NCBI GenBank assembly: GCA_003987775.1
Contig: RXJD01000016.1
Coordinates: 1-64,000, forward strand
Reading direction: 5' to 3'
Length of the DNA stretch: 64,000 nucleotides
From: Mycobacterium sp.
GTDB taxonomy: Bacteria; Actinomycetota; Actinomycetes; Mycobacteriales; Mycobacteriaceae
Part shown: one piece after another, positions 53,434-61,086 of the stretch
Layout of the letters: each line of letters begins with the position of its first letter
Position numbering within the stretch: position 1 is the stretch's first letter
Program-made: the position numbers and the translations under genes
Notes under the pieces: generated by a model
Database searches by the model: none
What the model was told of the DNA's origin: nothing
Seen by the model: the letters and a program-made list of their open reading frames with translations, nothing else

Positions 53434-54507
53434 CTAGAGGGCCAGATCGACGTCGCCGACCGGAACGGTGACGCAGATCTGCACGTCCTCGTCGGGGGCG
53501 GTGGAGACGGCGCCGGTGATCAGATTGCGCACGGTGCCGGAGGTCTTGCGGCGCGTGCAGGTGTGGCAGATGCCCATCCGGCATCCGTTCTGCGGCTTGA
53601 GGCCGGCCGATTCGGCCTGCTCCAACAGCGACCGCCCGTCATCGGTGACGTCGACCTTGCTGTCGGCGAAAGTGACCCGGCCACCGGTCGGGTTGGCCGG
53701 CGGCTCGAACACCGGCGGCACGAAACTTTCAGTGAACACATTTTCACAGAGTCCCTTGACGGCATCGACCAAAGCGTCTGGCCCGCAGACGAACACCGCG
53801 TCGGGCGCCTCCATCGCGGCGGCCAGATGCTCGGCGCCGAAACGGCCTTTCAGATCACCCGAACCCGAACGGGTGAAGCCGTGCAGGACCCGAACCCCGC
53901 GCATTGCTGCCAGTTCCTCGCGGTAGCACGCCTCCTCGGGGGTGCGGGCGTAGTGCACGAACGCGAGCTCGCCGGAATGCCCCCGCGCGACCAGCGTGCG
54001 CAGCATCGCCAGCACGGGCGTGATTCCGCTGCCGCCGGAGATGAACAGGATGCGGCGGGGCAGTTGCTCCGGCAGTACGAAGTCACCGCCGACGCCGTCC
54101 AGGCCGACCACCATGCCGCGGCGGGCCCGCTCGTACAGGTAGCTCGACACCAGTCCGCCGTCGTGCACACCGACGGTCAGCTCGATCTCCGTGCTGCCCT
54201 CGACGTTTGCCGGGGAGTAGCACCGCGAGTGCATCCGCCCGTCGATCTCGACGGTCACGTTCACGAACTGGCCGGCCCGGGCGTGGTGGCGCTCAGTGAA
54301 CGCGGCGTTCGGAGCCAGCGTCAGGGTGACGCTGCGCGGGGTGGTCCGCCGCACGTCGACCACCTTGGCGCGGGCCTCACCGGAGGTCCACGTCGGCGTC
54401 ACGAGCTCGGTGTACCGGTCGACGCCGTGCGGGCCGGTGAGCAGATCAACGAGGTCGGAACTCAGGACTCGCTTGGCGATCGTCCGAGTGAAAGTTTGAG
54501 TGAACAT
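53434..54507 (-). CDS. NADPH oxidoreductase with 2Fe-2S ferredoxin domain (Rv3230c-like)
   Basis: 357 residues from the ATG at 54507. FAD domain RSVTLTLAPNAAFTERHHAR and RMHSRCYSPANVEGSTEIEL (RxYS), NAD(P) domain LFISGGSGITPVLAMLRTL and VFVCGPDALVDAVKGLCENV, then a plant-type 2Fe-2S domain with KPQNGCRMGICHTCTRRKTS and a last Cys in VQICVTVPVG. It hands electrons from NADPH to the desaturase. 61 bases separate it from the desaturase gene, so they are one operon. TTGACC-N18-CACGGT-N6-ATG fits a leaderless promoter. Confidence 0.9.
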   Translation of the reverse strand: MFTQTFTRTIAKRVLSSDLVDLLTGPHGVDRYTELVTPTWTSGEARAKVVDVRRTTPRSVTLTLAPNAAFTERHHARAGQFVNVTVEIDGRMHSRCYSPANVEGSTEIELTVGVHDGGLVSSYLYERARRGMVVGLDGVGGDFVLPEQLPRRILFISGGSGITPVLAMLRTLVARGHSGELAFVHYARTPEEACYREELAAMRGVRVLHGFTRSGSGDLKGRFGAEHLAAAMEAPDAVFVCGPDALVDAVKGLCENVFTESFVPPVFEPPANPTGGRVTFADSKVDVTDDGRSLLEQAESAGLKPQNGCRMGICHTCTRRKTSGTVRNLITGAVSTAPDEDVQICVTVPVGDVDLAL

Positions 54508-54515
54508 GTGTACAC
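54508..54515. promoter_or_regulatory. Palindrome GTGTACAC directly before reductase start
   Basis: Perfect eight-base palindrome abutting the reductase ATG and overlapping its predicted -10 region (54514-54519). Confidence 0.4.
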
Positions 54516-54520
54516 CGTGA

Positions 54521-54532
54521 CACCGGTCGGTG
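54521..54532. promoter_or_regulatory. Dyad CACCG-GT-CGGTG in the desaturase/TetR spacer
   Basis: Perfect five-base arms, 13 bases upstream of the reductase start, within its promoter spacer. A second candidate regulator site of this divergent region. Confidence 0.35.
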
Positions 54533-54564
54533 CAGGTGGTCAAGGGTTTTCACCCGTTCTGTGT

Positions 54565-54570
54565 TACGGT
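54565..54570 (+). promoter_or_regulatory. -10 hexamer, leaderless start of TetR gene
   Basis: TACGGT is followed by seven bases (TCACATA) and the GTG at 54578. Confidence 0.5.
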
Positions 54571-54583
54571 TCACATAGTGAAC
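54569..54583. promoter_or_regulatory. Operator GTTCACATAGTGAAC over TetR start
   Basis: Perfect six-base arms with a three-base centre. It overlaps the end of the -10, the transcription start and the GTG start codon of the TetR gene, a position for strong self-repression. Confidence 0.65.
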
Positions 54584-55264
54584 AGTCGTACTCCTAGCTC
54601 ACACTCGCGGCGGTCGAGCCGAGAACGGGGGCGCGAAAGCTCCCGTGATACGCCCTCGCGCGAGGAACGCAAAGAGGCAACCCGGCGGGCGATCATCGCC
54701 GCGGCGCTCAAGGCACTCAACGACCGCAGTTTCAGCAATCTGAGCCTGCGTGAGGTCACCCGGGAGGCGGGCATCGTTCCGGCGGCCTTCTACCGGCATT
54801 TCGAGTCGATGGAGGCACTCGGCCTGGTGCTGATCGACGAATCCTTCCGCAGCCTGCGCGACACGCTGCGCGGGGCCCGGGCCGGCAAGCTGGACCCCAG
54901 CCGGGTTATCGAGTCCTCGGTGGAGATCCTGATCGGCAGCGTCGCCGAACAGCGCGAGCACTGGCGCTTCATCTCACGCGAGCGCTCCACCGGCGTTGCC
55001 GTGCTGCGCTACGCGATCCGCACCGAGATCAGGCTGATCGTGTCTGAGCTGGCCACCGACCTGGCCCGGTTTCCCCGGTTGAACGAGTGGAGCACCGAGG
55101 ATCTCAACGTGCTGGCAAGCCTGTTCGTCAACGCGATGATCGTCACCGCCGAGGCCATCGAAGACGCGCAGAGCGCCGAAGCGCTGGAAGACATTCACCG
55201 CACCGCGGTCAAACAGCTCCGGATGATCACCATCGGGGTCGCTTCATGGAAGAGCGAACCCTGA
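54578..55264 (+). CDS. TetR family regulator of desaturase operon
   Basis: 228 residues from the GTG at 54578 (VNSRTPSSHSRRSSRERGRE). A basic Arg/Ser-rich N-terminal arm of about 30 residues precedes the HTH: EATRRAIIAAALKALNDRSF and LREVTREAGIVPAAFYRHFE. The AAFYRHF segment and the C-terminal layout are those of FabR-type regulators that sense acyl-CoA saturation. Divergent from the desaturase operon with operator-like dyads between. Probably controls membrane or mycolate-precursor unsaturation. Its stop abuts the convergent DUF5709 stop. Confidence 0.9.
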   Translation: MNSRTPSSHSRRSSRERGRESSRDTPSREERKEATRRAIIAAALKALNDRSFSNLSLREVTREAGIVPAAFYRHFESMEALGLVLIDESFRSLRDTLRGARAGKLDPSRVIESSVEILIGSVAEQREHWRFISRERSTGVAVLRYAIRTEIRLIVSELATDLARFPRLNEWSTEDLNVLASLFVNAMIVTAEAIEDAQSAEALEDIHRTAVKQLRMITIGVASWKSEP

Positions 55265-55576
55265 TCAGACCTCGTTCTCGTCAACGACCTGGAACAACGA
55301 GGGTCCGTCCTCGGGAACACCGTCGATCTGACCGCGGTGGGCGCGGCCGGGCATGTCATCGACCGGCTCGACATCCGGGATGACATCGGGCTCCTCTTCG
55401 GCGAGCCGCTGGTCCAGCGACTCCCCCTCGCGCTCTTCCCGCGCGGTCATGCCGAACTTGTCGGCCTCGCTCCAACCCTCGGGCGGATCGACGACGATGT
55501 CTCCGTCATCGTTGAGCAGCTCGTCGGAGTCGGTGGACTCGGACGGGTCCAGGGTGTTGTCGGGACCGGTTTCCAT
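55265..55576 (-). CDS. DUF5709 protein
   Basis: 103 residues, strongly acidic: METGPDNTLDPSESTDSDEL, VVDPPEGWSEADKFGMTARE, ERE-GESLDQRLAEEEPDV, VDDMPGRAHRGQIDGVPEDG. The PPEGWSEADKFGMTA(R)EEREGESLDQRLAEE pattern defines actinobacterial DUF5709; it is probably disordered and its role is unknown. The ATG at 55576 replaces a longer in-frame reading that would enter the SDR gene. 29 bases separate it from the SDR stop. Confidence 0.85.
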   Translation of the reverse strand: METGPDNTLDPSESTDSDELLNDDGDIVVDPPEGWSEADKFGMTAREEREGESLDQRLAEEEPDVIPDVEPVDDMPGRAHRGQIDGVPEDGPSLFQVVDENEV

Positions 55577-55605
55577 AGCCGCATTATTTCCCACCGGCGG
55601 TGCGG

Positions 55606-56367
55606 CTAAACAGACAGCGGGAACCCACCACTGACCTTGAGGGTTTCGCCGGTGATGAACGACGCATCGTCCGAGCACAGGTAGAGCATCGCCGCCACCA
55701 CGTCGTCCATCGTGCAGAGCCGGTGCACCAGCTGAAGGTCGTGGACGTAATCCTCGACCAGCGATCGCGGCACATCGGCGAGTGCGCTCTCGGTGTTGGT
55801 CATTCCGGGCGCAATCGCGTTGACGCGGATCAGGTCCGGCGAGAGCTCGGAGGCAAAGGCCACCGTCAAGCCGCGCACCGCCAGTTTGGACACCCCGTAG
55901 GGGGTACTGCTGGAATAACCGGCCGCCGACGACATGTTCAGCACCACCCCGCCACCACGGCCGCGCATCGAATCACGGCACGCCAGAGTGCAATTGATGA
56001 CTCCCATGACATTGACGTCGAACATGCCGCGCAGGTCCGCACGGGAGAGGGCGCCAAACGGCTGGTTGTACTTCATCAGGTGGCGGCCGGCGTTGTTGAT
56101 GAGAATGTCGACGCCACCCAATGTTTCGGCCGCAACCGCCACCGCGGCGTCGACCTGATATTCGTCGGCCACGTCGCAGGGCACCGCGATCGACTGCGCC
56201 CCTTGCGATGTCAGTTCGGCGGCCACCTGGGCGGCACTCGCGATGTCGATGTCGGCGATCACAACGCCGGCCCCACGAGCCGCGAGCGCCCGAGCGAAAG
56301 CGCGCCCGAGCCCGGCGGCCGCGCCAGTGATGAACGCGGTCTTGCCGGCGAACGCCTGCCCGGTCAC
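55606..56367 (-). CDS. Short-chain dehydrogenase/reductase
   Basis: 253 residues from the GTG at 56367, which overlaps the GNAT stop by GTGA; a GTG at 56391 would add eight residues. KTAFITGAAAGLGRAFARAL (TGxxxGxG), VVIADIDIAS (Asp for NAD), LINNAGRHLMKYNQPF, MSSAAGYSSSTPYGVSKLAV (catalytic Ser, Tyr, Lys), GGFPLSV end. Classical SDR, probably 3-oxoacyl- or hydroxysteroid-type. Co-transcribed with the GNAT gene. Confidence 0.85.
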   Translation of the reverse strand: MTGQAFAGKTAFITGAAAGLGRAFARALAARGAGVVIADIDIASAAQVAAELTSQGAQSIAVPCDVADEYQVDAAVAVAAETLGGVDILINNAGRHLMKYNQPFGALSRADLRGMFDVNVMGVINCTLACRDSMRGRGGGVVLNMSSAAGYSSSTPYGVSKLAVRGLTVAFASELSPDLIRVNAIAPGMTNTESALADVPRSLVEDYVHDLQLVHRLCTMDDVVAAMLYLCSDDASFITGETLKVSGGFPLSV

Positions 56368-56969
56368 TGCGGGTCGCGCCACATCGGCCACAGCGTCGGA
56401 CCACCGTCGGGAATCGTGATCTCCCCGGTTACCCGGAAGCCGAAACGTTCGTAATACGGCACGTTTTCAGGCTTGGAGGACTCTAAGTAGGCGGGGCAGT
56501 ACTCGGCGTCGCAACGCTGCAACCGGGACCGCATCAGCACCTGCCCGAAACCCCGGCCACGAACGTCCGGATCGCTGCCGACGACCGCCAGATACCAATG
56601 CGGCTCTTCTGGATGCGCGCGTTTCATGATCTCCTGCAGCTCACGGCCCCGCTGGGTTCGCGTCCCGAACGCCCGCAGGAAGGTGGGCAGCTGCGCCAGT
56701 TCCGCCCAGCGTGATTCCCGCCATTGATTCGGCGGATCCCACAGTGCGGCCGCACCGATGTCCGCTCCTTCGCAGGCCACCTCGACGCCGCCGCGCGGCA
56801 GATGGTGATGGCGGGTCATCGTGGCGAACACCCGGCCCAGGTGCTTCCGCCGCGCGTCATCGTCGGGCAGGATCCACATCGTGACCGGGTCGTCGAAGAA
56901 GGCGCGGCCCAGAGTGCGGCTCAACTTGCGAAGGTCAGCTTTGTGCGCCGGGCGCGCCTGCGGAGTCAC
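56364..56969 (-). CDS. GNAT family N-acetyltransferase (Rv0133-like)
   Basis: 201 residues, the length of Rv0133. GNAT fold: RTLGRAFFDDPVTMWILPDD, MTRHHHLPRGGVEVACEGAD, EPHWYLAVVGSDPDVRGRGF with the acetyl-CoA loop VRGRGFGQVLM, and YLESSKPENVPYYERFGFRV. The start GTG 56969 follows TACCGT by seven bases and gives the expected length; GTG 56978 and ATG 57056 are alternatives but the latter would overlap fgd2. Acetylates an unknown amine. First gene of a pair with the SDR. Confidence 0.85.
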   Translation of the reverse strand: MTPQARPAHKADLRKLSRTLGRAFFDDPVTMWILPDDDARRKHLGRVFATMTRHHHLPRGGVEVACEGADIGAAALWDPPNQWRESRWAELAQLPTFLRAFGTRTQRGRELQEIMKRAHPEEPHWYLAVVGSDPDVRGRGFGQVLMRSRLQRCDAEYCPAYLESSKPENVPYYERFGFRVTGEITIPDGGPTLWPMWRDPQ

Positions 56970-57054
56970 CTCACTCACGGTAGGTGGCTGAGGTGAGGCA
57001 CGCCAGCCTGTGCGCTGAAGGTGTGGGGGCAGGGGGCGAGGGTATTCCGATGCC

Positions 57055-58128
57055 ATGACCGGTCTCTCGAGAAGGGCGATGGCGCAGCTGGCCGCCGGAA
57101 TGGGCGTGGCTGCTGCCGCCGGGCTGTCCGGTTGCCAGTCACGGCAGGCGCCCGGGTCCGCGCAGCCGCGGGATGTCGGATTCGTGTTGTCCCACGAGCA
57201 GTTCCGCACCGATCAACTGGTCTCGCAGGCGCAGGCCGCCGAGAACGCCGGGTTCACCTACGTCTGGGCCAGCGATCATCTGCAGCCGTGGCAGGACAAC
57301 CAGGGACACTCCATGTTCCCCTGGCTGACGTTGGCACTGGTGGGCAACAGCACCAGCCGGATCTCCTTCGGCACCGGGGTGACCTGCCCGACCTATCGCT
57401 ACCATCCGGCCACCGTCGCGCAGGCATTCGCGTCACTGGCCATCCTCAGTCCGGGCCGGGTCTTTCTGGGCCTTGGCACCGGTGAACGTCTCAACGAGCA
57501 AGCCGCCACCAACACCTACGGCAACTACACCGAGCGTCACGACCGGCTGGTAGAGGCGATCGGATTGATCCGGCAGCTGTGGAGCGGCGAGCGAATCTCC
57601 TTCGAAGGCAAGTATTTTCAGACGAACTCGCTGAAACTGTACGACGTGCCCGCCGCGCCGCCGCCGATCTTCGTGGCCGCCGGCGGACCCAAGAGCGCAA
57701 CGCTGGCCGGTCGGTACAGCGACGGGTGGATCGCCCAGGCGCCCGATATCACGAACGCGAAACTGCTCGCCGCGTTCAACGCGGGCGCGCAGCAGGCAGG
57801 TCGCAACCCCGCCACCATGGGCAAGCGTGCCGAGTTGTTCGCCGTCGTCGGTGACGCCGCTACCGCCGCGCGCGCCGCGGCGCTGTGGCGATTCACCGCC
57901 GGCGCCGTCGATCAACCCAACCCCGTCGAGATCCAGCGCGCCGCCGAGACGAATCCGACCGAGAAGGTGCTCGGCAATTGGACCGTGGGCACCGACCCGG
58001 CTGTGCACATCAACGCCGTGCAGGCGATTCTCGAAGCGGGTGCCGTGCCGTTCCTGCACTTCCCCCAGGATGACCCGCACACCGCGATCGACTTCTACCG
58101 CACCAGCGTGCTGCCCAAACTGCGCTGA
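57055..58128 (+). CDS. fgd2: F420-dependent hydroxymycolic acid dehydrogenase Fgd2 (Tat-exported)
   Basis: 357 residues. The N-terminus TGLSRRAMAQLAAGMGVAAA is a twin-arginine signal, with GLSGCQS as a lipobox, so it is probably a membrane-anchored lipoprotein outside the cytosol. The LLM fold follows: FTYVWASDHLQPWQDNQGHS, VGNSTSRISFGTGVTCPTYR, YHPATVAQAFASLAILSPGR and FLGLGTGERLNEQAATNTYG. In M. tuberculosis this protein (Rv0132c, fHMAD) uses F420 to oxidise hydroxymycolates to ketomycolates. Neighbour fadE1 and downstream htdZ/fbpC also serve mycolate or lipid metabolism. Confidence 0.92.
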   Translation: MTGLSRRAMAQLAAGMGVAAAAGLSGCQSRQAPGSAQPRDVGFVLSHEQFRTDQLVSQAQAAENAGFTYVWASDHLQPWQDNQGHSMFPWLTLALVGNSTSRISFGTGVTCPTYRYHPATVAQAFASLAILSPGRVFLGLGTGERLNEQAATNTYGNYTERHDRLVEAIGLIRQLWSGERISFEGKYFQTNSLKLYDVPAAPPPIFVAAGGPKSATLAGRYSDGWIAQAPDITNAKLLAAFNAGAQQAGRNPATMGKRAELFAVVGDAATAARAAALWRFTAGAVDQPNPVEIQRAAETNPTEKVLGNWTVGTDPAVHINAVQAILEAGAVPFLHFPQDDPHTAIDFYRTSVLPKLR

Positions 58129-58151
58129 TCCTACGATGGTGTGACTCAACG

Positions 58152-59486
58152 ATGCCGGCGCAGCGCTGCGCCGGGGAACGGTGGCCAACCGTGTGGGACT
58201 TCGAAACGGACCCGGAATACCAGGCCAAGCTGGACTGGGTCGAGAAATTCATGGTCGAGGAACTCGAACCGCTCGATCTTGTCGCGCTCGATCCGTACGA
58301 CAAGCAGAACGCCGAGATGATGGCGATCCTGCGGCCGTTGCAGCAACAGGTCAAGGAACAGGGGCTGTGGGCCGCCCATCTGACGCCCAAACTCGGCGGG
58401 CAGGGCTTCGGTCAGGTGAAACTCGCGTTGCTCAACGAGATCCTCGGACGTTCCCGATGGGCGCCGTCGGTATTCGGTTGCCAGGCTCCCGATTCGGGCA
58501 ACGCCGAGATTCTGGCGCTGTTCGGCACCGAGCAGCAGAAAGCGCGCTATCTGCAGCCCCTGCTGGACGGCGAAATCACCTCCTGTTACTCAATGACCGA
58601 ACCACAGGGTGGTTCGGACCCGGGACTGTTCGTCACCTCGGCGACCCGCGACGGTGACGACTGGATCATCAACGGCGAGAAGCGGTTCTCCACCAACGCA
58701 AAACACGCGTCGTTCTTCATCGTTATGGCTGTCACCAATCCGGAGGGCCGCACGTACGAGAAGATGTCGCTGTTCATCGTGCCGGCCGAGACACCGGGCA
58801 TCGAGATCATCCGCAATGTCGGTGTGGGCGCCGAATCCTCCAAACGCGCCACCCACGGCTACGTTCGCTATCGCGACGTCAGGGTGCCCGCCGATCACGT
58901 CCTCGGCGGCGAGGGGCAGGCGTTCATGATCGCGCAGACGCGCCTGGGCGGCGGCCGTATCCACCATGCGATGCGCACAATCGCCTTGGCGCGCCGCGCT
59001 TTCGACATGATGTGCGAGCGCGCGGTGTCCCGTCAGACCCGGCACGGGCGACTGTCCGACTTCCAAATGACCCAGGAGAAGATCGCCGACAGCTGGATCC
59101 AGATCGAGCAGTTCCGATTGCTGGTGCTGCGCACCGCGTGGCTGATCGACAAACACCACGACTACCAGAAGGTGCGTCGCGATATCGCGGCGGTGAAGGT
59201 CGCGATGCCCCAGGTTCTGCACGATGTGGCGCAGCGCGCCCTGCACCTGCACGGCGCGCTCGGCGTGTCCGACGAGATGCCGTTCGTCAAGATGCTGGTG
59301 GCCGCCGAATCGCTGGGCATCGCCGACGGCGCGACCGAGTTACACAAGATGACCGTGGCCCGCCGCACCCTGCGCGAATATCAGCCTGTGACAACGCCTT
59401 TCCCGTCACAGCACATACCGACGCGCAAGGCCGAAGCGGAGGCGCGACTGGCCGCCCGACTGGAGCACTCCATCGCCGAGTTCTGA
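58152..59486 (+). CDS. fadE1: Acyl-CoA dehydrogenase FadE1
   Basis: 444 residues if the ATG at 58152 is used; a GTG at 58191 (VWDFETDPEYQAKLDWVEKF) is an alternative that drops 13 weak residues. H37Rv Rv0131c is 447 residues, favouring the longer form. Middle domain MTEPQGGSDPGLFVTSATRD and DDWIINGEKRFSTNAKHASF, C-terminal ALHLHGALGVSDEMPFVKML and GATELHKMTVARRTLREYQP. Oxidises an acyl-CoA. A TACGAT -10 lies at 58132-58137. Confidence 0.9.
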   Translation: MPAQRCAGERWPTVWDFETDPEYQAKLDWVEKFMVEELEPLDLVALDPYDKQNAEMMAILRPLQQQVKEQGLWAAHLTPKLGGQGFGQVKLALLNEILGRSRWAPSVFGCQAPDSGNAEILALFGTEQQKARYLQPLLDGEITSCYSMTEPQGGSDPGLFVTSATRDGDDWIINGEKRFSTNAKHASFFIVMAVTNPEGRTYEKMSLFIVPAETPGIEIIRNVGVGAESSKRATHGYVRYRDVRVPADHVLGGEGQAFMIAQTRLGGGRIHHAMRTIALARRAFDMMCERAVSRQTRHGRLSDFQMTQEKIADSWIQIEQFRLLVLRTAWLIDKHHDYQKVRRDIAAVKVAMPQVLHDVAQRALHLHGALGVSDEMPFVKMLVAAESLGIADGATELHKMTVARRTLREYQPVTTPFPSQHIPTRKAEAEARLAARLEHSIAEF

Positions 59487-59563
59487 CGCCCGTATCCCGC
59501 GACACTGACATCGGGCACAAGACACGCCGCAGAGTGAGTGCCTGCCATCAATCTCGGTGGCGA

Positions 59564-59596
59564 ACCTAGGTGATACCTAGGTGATACCTAGGTGAT
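59564..59596. repeat. Three tandem copies of ACCTAGGTGAT
   Basis: Exact 11-base units at 59564-59574, 59575-59585 and 59586-59596, each containing the CCTAGG palindrome. The third unit carries the htdZ stop codon (minus strand 59590-59588) and its last codons, so the repeats sit between the convergent fadE1 and htdZ 3' ends. Confidence 0.9.
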
Positions 59597-60043
59597 GTAG
59601 CGGACGATGCTCTCGGCCACGCAGGCCGGCTTGGCCGACCCTTCGATCTCGACGGTCGTGGACACCACCGCCTGCACCGCGCCGTTGCCGACGTCGTCGA
59701 CGCTGACCAGTGAGCTCGTCGCACGCACCCGCGACCCCACCGGCACGGGGGCCGGGAAGCGAACCTTGTTCAGGCCGTAATTGATCGCCAGCTTGATGCC
59801 CTTGACGGTGTACATGTCGTGCTGTAGCCGCGGCAGCAGCGAGAGGGTCATGAACCCATGCGCGATGGTGGTCCCGAACGGCCCCTTCGCGGCTCGTTCC
59901 GGGTCCACGTGGATCCACTGGTGGTCACCGGTCGCGTCGGCGAACAGGTTGACCTCCTCCTGACTGATCGTCACCCAGTCGCTCTGTCCGATGGTCTCCC
60001 CCGCCGCCGCGGCGAGGTCGGCGACTGACTCGAAGGTGCGCAT
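59588..60043 (-). CDS. htdZ: (R)-specific enoyl-CoA hydratase HtdZ
   Basis: 151 residues, same length as Rv0130. The hotdog hydratase motif is VNLFADATGDHQWIHVDPER (catalytic Asp and His) and GPFGTTIAHGFMTLSLLPRL. It adds water to trans-2-enoyl-CoA to give the (3R)-hydroxyacyl-CoA, feeding fatty-acid or mycolate metabolism. AGAGGAGAGACC before the ATG sets the start at 60043; a longer in-frame reading crosses the phosphoesterase gene. The stop lies within a tandem 11-base repeat. Confidence 0.93.
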   Translation of the reverse strand: MRTFESVADLAAAAGETIGQSDWVTISQEEVNLFADATGDHQWIHVDPERAAKGPFGTTIAHGFMTLSLLPRLQHDMYTVKGIKLAINYGLNKVRFPAPVPVGSRVRATSSLVSVDDVGNGAVQAVVSTTVEIEGSAKPACVAESIVRYIT

Positions 60044-60088
60044 GGTCTCTCCTCTGGTCCTGATGGCGCCCGGGTATGCATAGAACTT

Positions 60089-60601
60089 ATGCGGCTCCTG
60101 CTGATCACCGACACCCACGTCCCGAAACGCGCCCGCGACCTCCCTGCGCCGGTATGGGACGAGGTCGCCGCCGCCGACGTCGTCATCCACGCCGGCGACT
60201 GGGTGACGCCGGACCTGCTGGACCGACTCGAGGACGCGTCCGCCCGGCTGATTGCGTGCTGGGGCAACAACGACGGCGACGAACTGCGGTCCCGGCTGCC
60301 CGAGCGCGCGGACGTGGACCTGGGTGGACTGCGCTTCACCGTCGTGCACGAGACAGGCAGCGCCGCAGGCCGCGACGCGCGGATGTCTCGGCTCTACCCC
60401 GAGACCGACGTGCTGGTGTTCGGCCACAGCCACATCCCATGGGACACCACCACAAACACCGGACTGAGGCTGCTGAACCCGGGCTCGCCGACCGATCGGC
60501 GCCGGCAACCGTTCTGCACGTACATGACGGCCACGGTGGACCAGGCCAGCGCCCAGCTCGACGTGACGCTGCATCAGCTCCCTGCGGTGCGCCGGGAATA
60601 A
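60089..60601 (+). CDS. YfcE/MJ0936-type metallophosphoesterase
   Basis: 170 residues. Metal motifs are complete: LLLITDTHVPKRARDL (D-x-H), VVIHAGDWVTPDLL (GD), RLIACWGNNDGDELRSRL (GNND), FTVVHETGS and DVLVFGHSHIPWDTTTN (GHSH). This family acts as a phosphodiesterase on varied substrates. Starts 45 bases from the divergent htdZ gene. It begins the inserted module (phosphoesterase, MarR, ABC pair) between htdZ and fbpC, genes that adjoin in H37Rv. Confidence 0.87.
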   Translation: MRLLLITDTHVPKRARDLPAPVWDEVAAADVVIHAGDWVTPDLLDRLEDASARLIACWGNNDGDELRSRLPERADVDLGGLRFTVVHETGSAAGRDARMSRLYPETDVLVFGHSHIPWDTTTNTGLRLLNPGSPTDRRRQPFCTYMTATVDQASAQLDVTLHQLPAVRRE

Positions 60602-60623
60602 ATAGCTCGGCTACAGAGCTATT
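60601..60623. promoter_or_regulatory. Operator AATAGCTC-N7-GAGCTATT
   Basis: Perfect eight-base arms, seven-base spacer. The left arm starts at the last base of the phosphoesterase stop; the right arm overlaps the MarR -10. MarR proteins typically bind such a site to repress their own operon. Confidence 0.7.
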
Positions 60624-60625
60624 AT
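60620..60625 (+). promoter_or_regulatory. -10 TATTAT of MarR-ABC operon
   Basis: Near-consensus -10, five or eight bases before two consecutive GTG codons (60631, 60634), so the mRNA is probably leaderless. Confidence 0.6.
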
Positions 60626-60630
60626 GGACC

Positions 60631-61086
60631 GTGGTGGAAACCAAGACCGATGTGGTCGCTGACCTGCCGCGGATCCTCGGCAGGTTCCGTCGTCAACTGC
60701 GCCGGGCCGCAGGCACCGGATATCCGGCCGGGCGGCTCTCCGAGTCGCAGGCCGAATTGTTGCGCCTCGTCTCGCACCGCCCGGGAGTGTCGGTCAGCGT
60801 CGCCGCCGCCGAATTGGGCCTCGTGCCCAACACCGCCTCCACCCTGGTGTCCAAGCTGTCCTGCGCGGGATTGCTGGAACGGACGGCGGACCCGGACGAC
60901 CGACGGGTGAGCCGGCTGCGGCTCACCGAATCGGCTCAGCACGTGATGGACGCGACGGCGGCAACGCGCCGTGCCGTGCTCGCCGACCTGGTCGATGAGC
61001 TTGACGACGACCAGATCGGGGTATTGGCCAAGGGGCTGGAGGTGCTCGAAGAGATGACCAGGAAGCTGCAGGAGCGATGCACATGA
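60631..61086 (+). CDS. MarR family transcriptional regulator
   Basis: 151 residues (GTG 60631, or 150 from 60634). Winged helix: SESQAELLRLVSHRPGVSVS, AAAELGLVPNTASTLVSKLS, GLLERTADPDDRRVSRLRLT (DDRR wing). The last helices VLADLVDELDDDQIGVLAKG form the dimer domain. The stop overlaps the ABC ATPase ATG (ATGA), and a perfect operator overlaps its promoter. It likely represses the exporter until its ligand arrives. Confidence 0.92.
   Translation: MVETKTDVVADLPRILGRFRRQLRRAAGTGYPAGRLSESQAELLRLVSHRPGVSVSVAAAELGLVPNTASTLVSKLSCAGLLERTADPDDRRVSRLRLTESAQHVMDATAATRRAVLADLVDELDDDQIGVLAKGLEVLEEMTRKLQERCT

Noticed and set aside
57055..57209. Longer GNAT start running into fgd2
   Set aside because: It would overlap the divergent fgd2 start and signal peptide; the GTG at 56969 gives the expected 201 residues and a promoter.
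59564..59596. CRISPR-like repeat
   Set aside because: Units are 11 bases and directly joined, without spacers.
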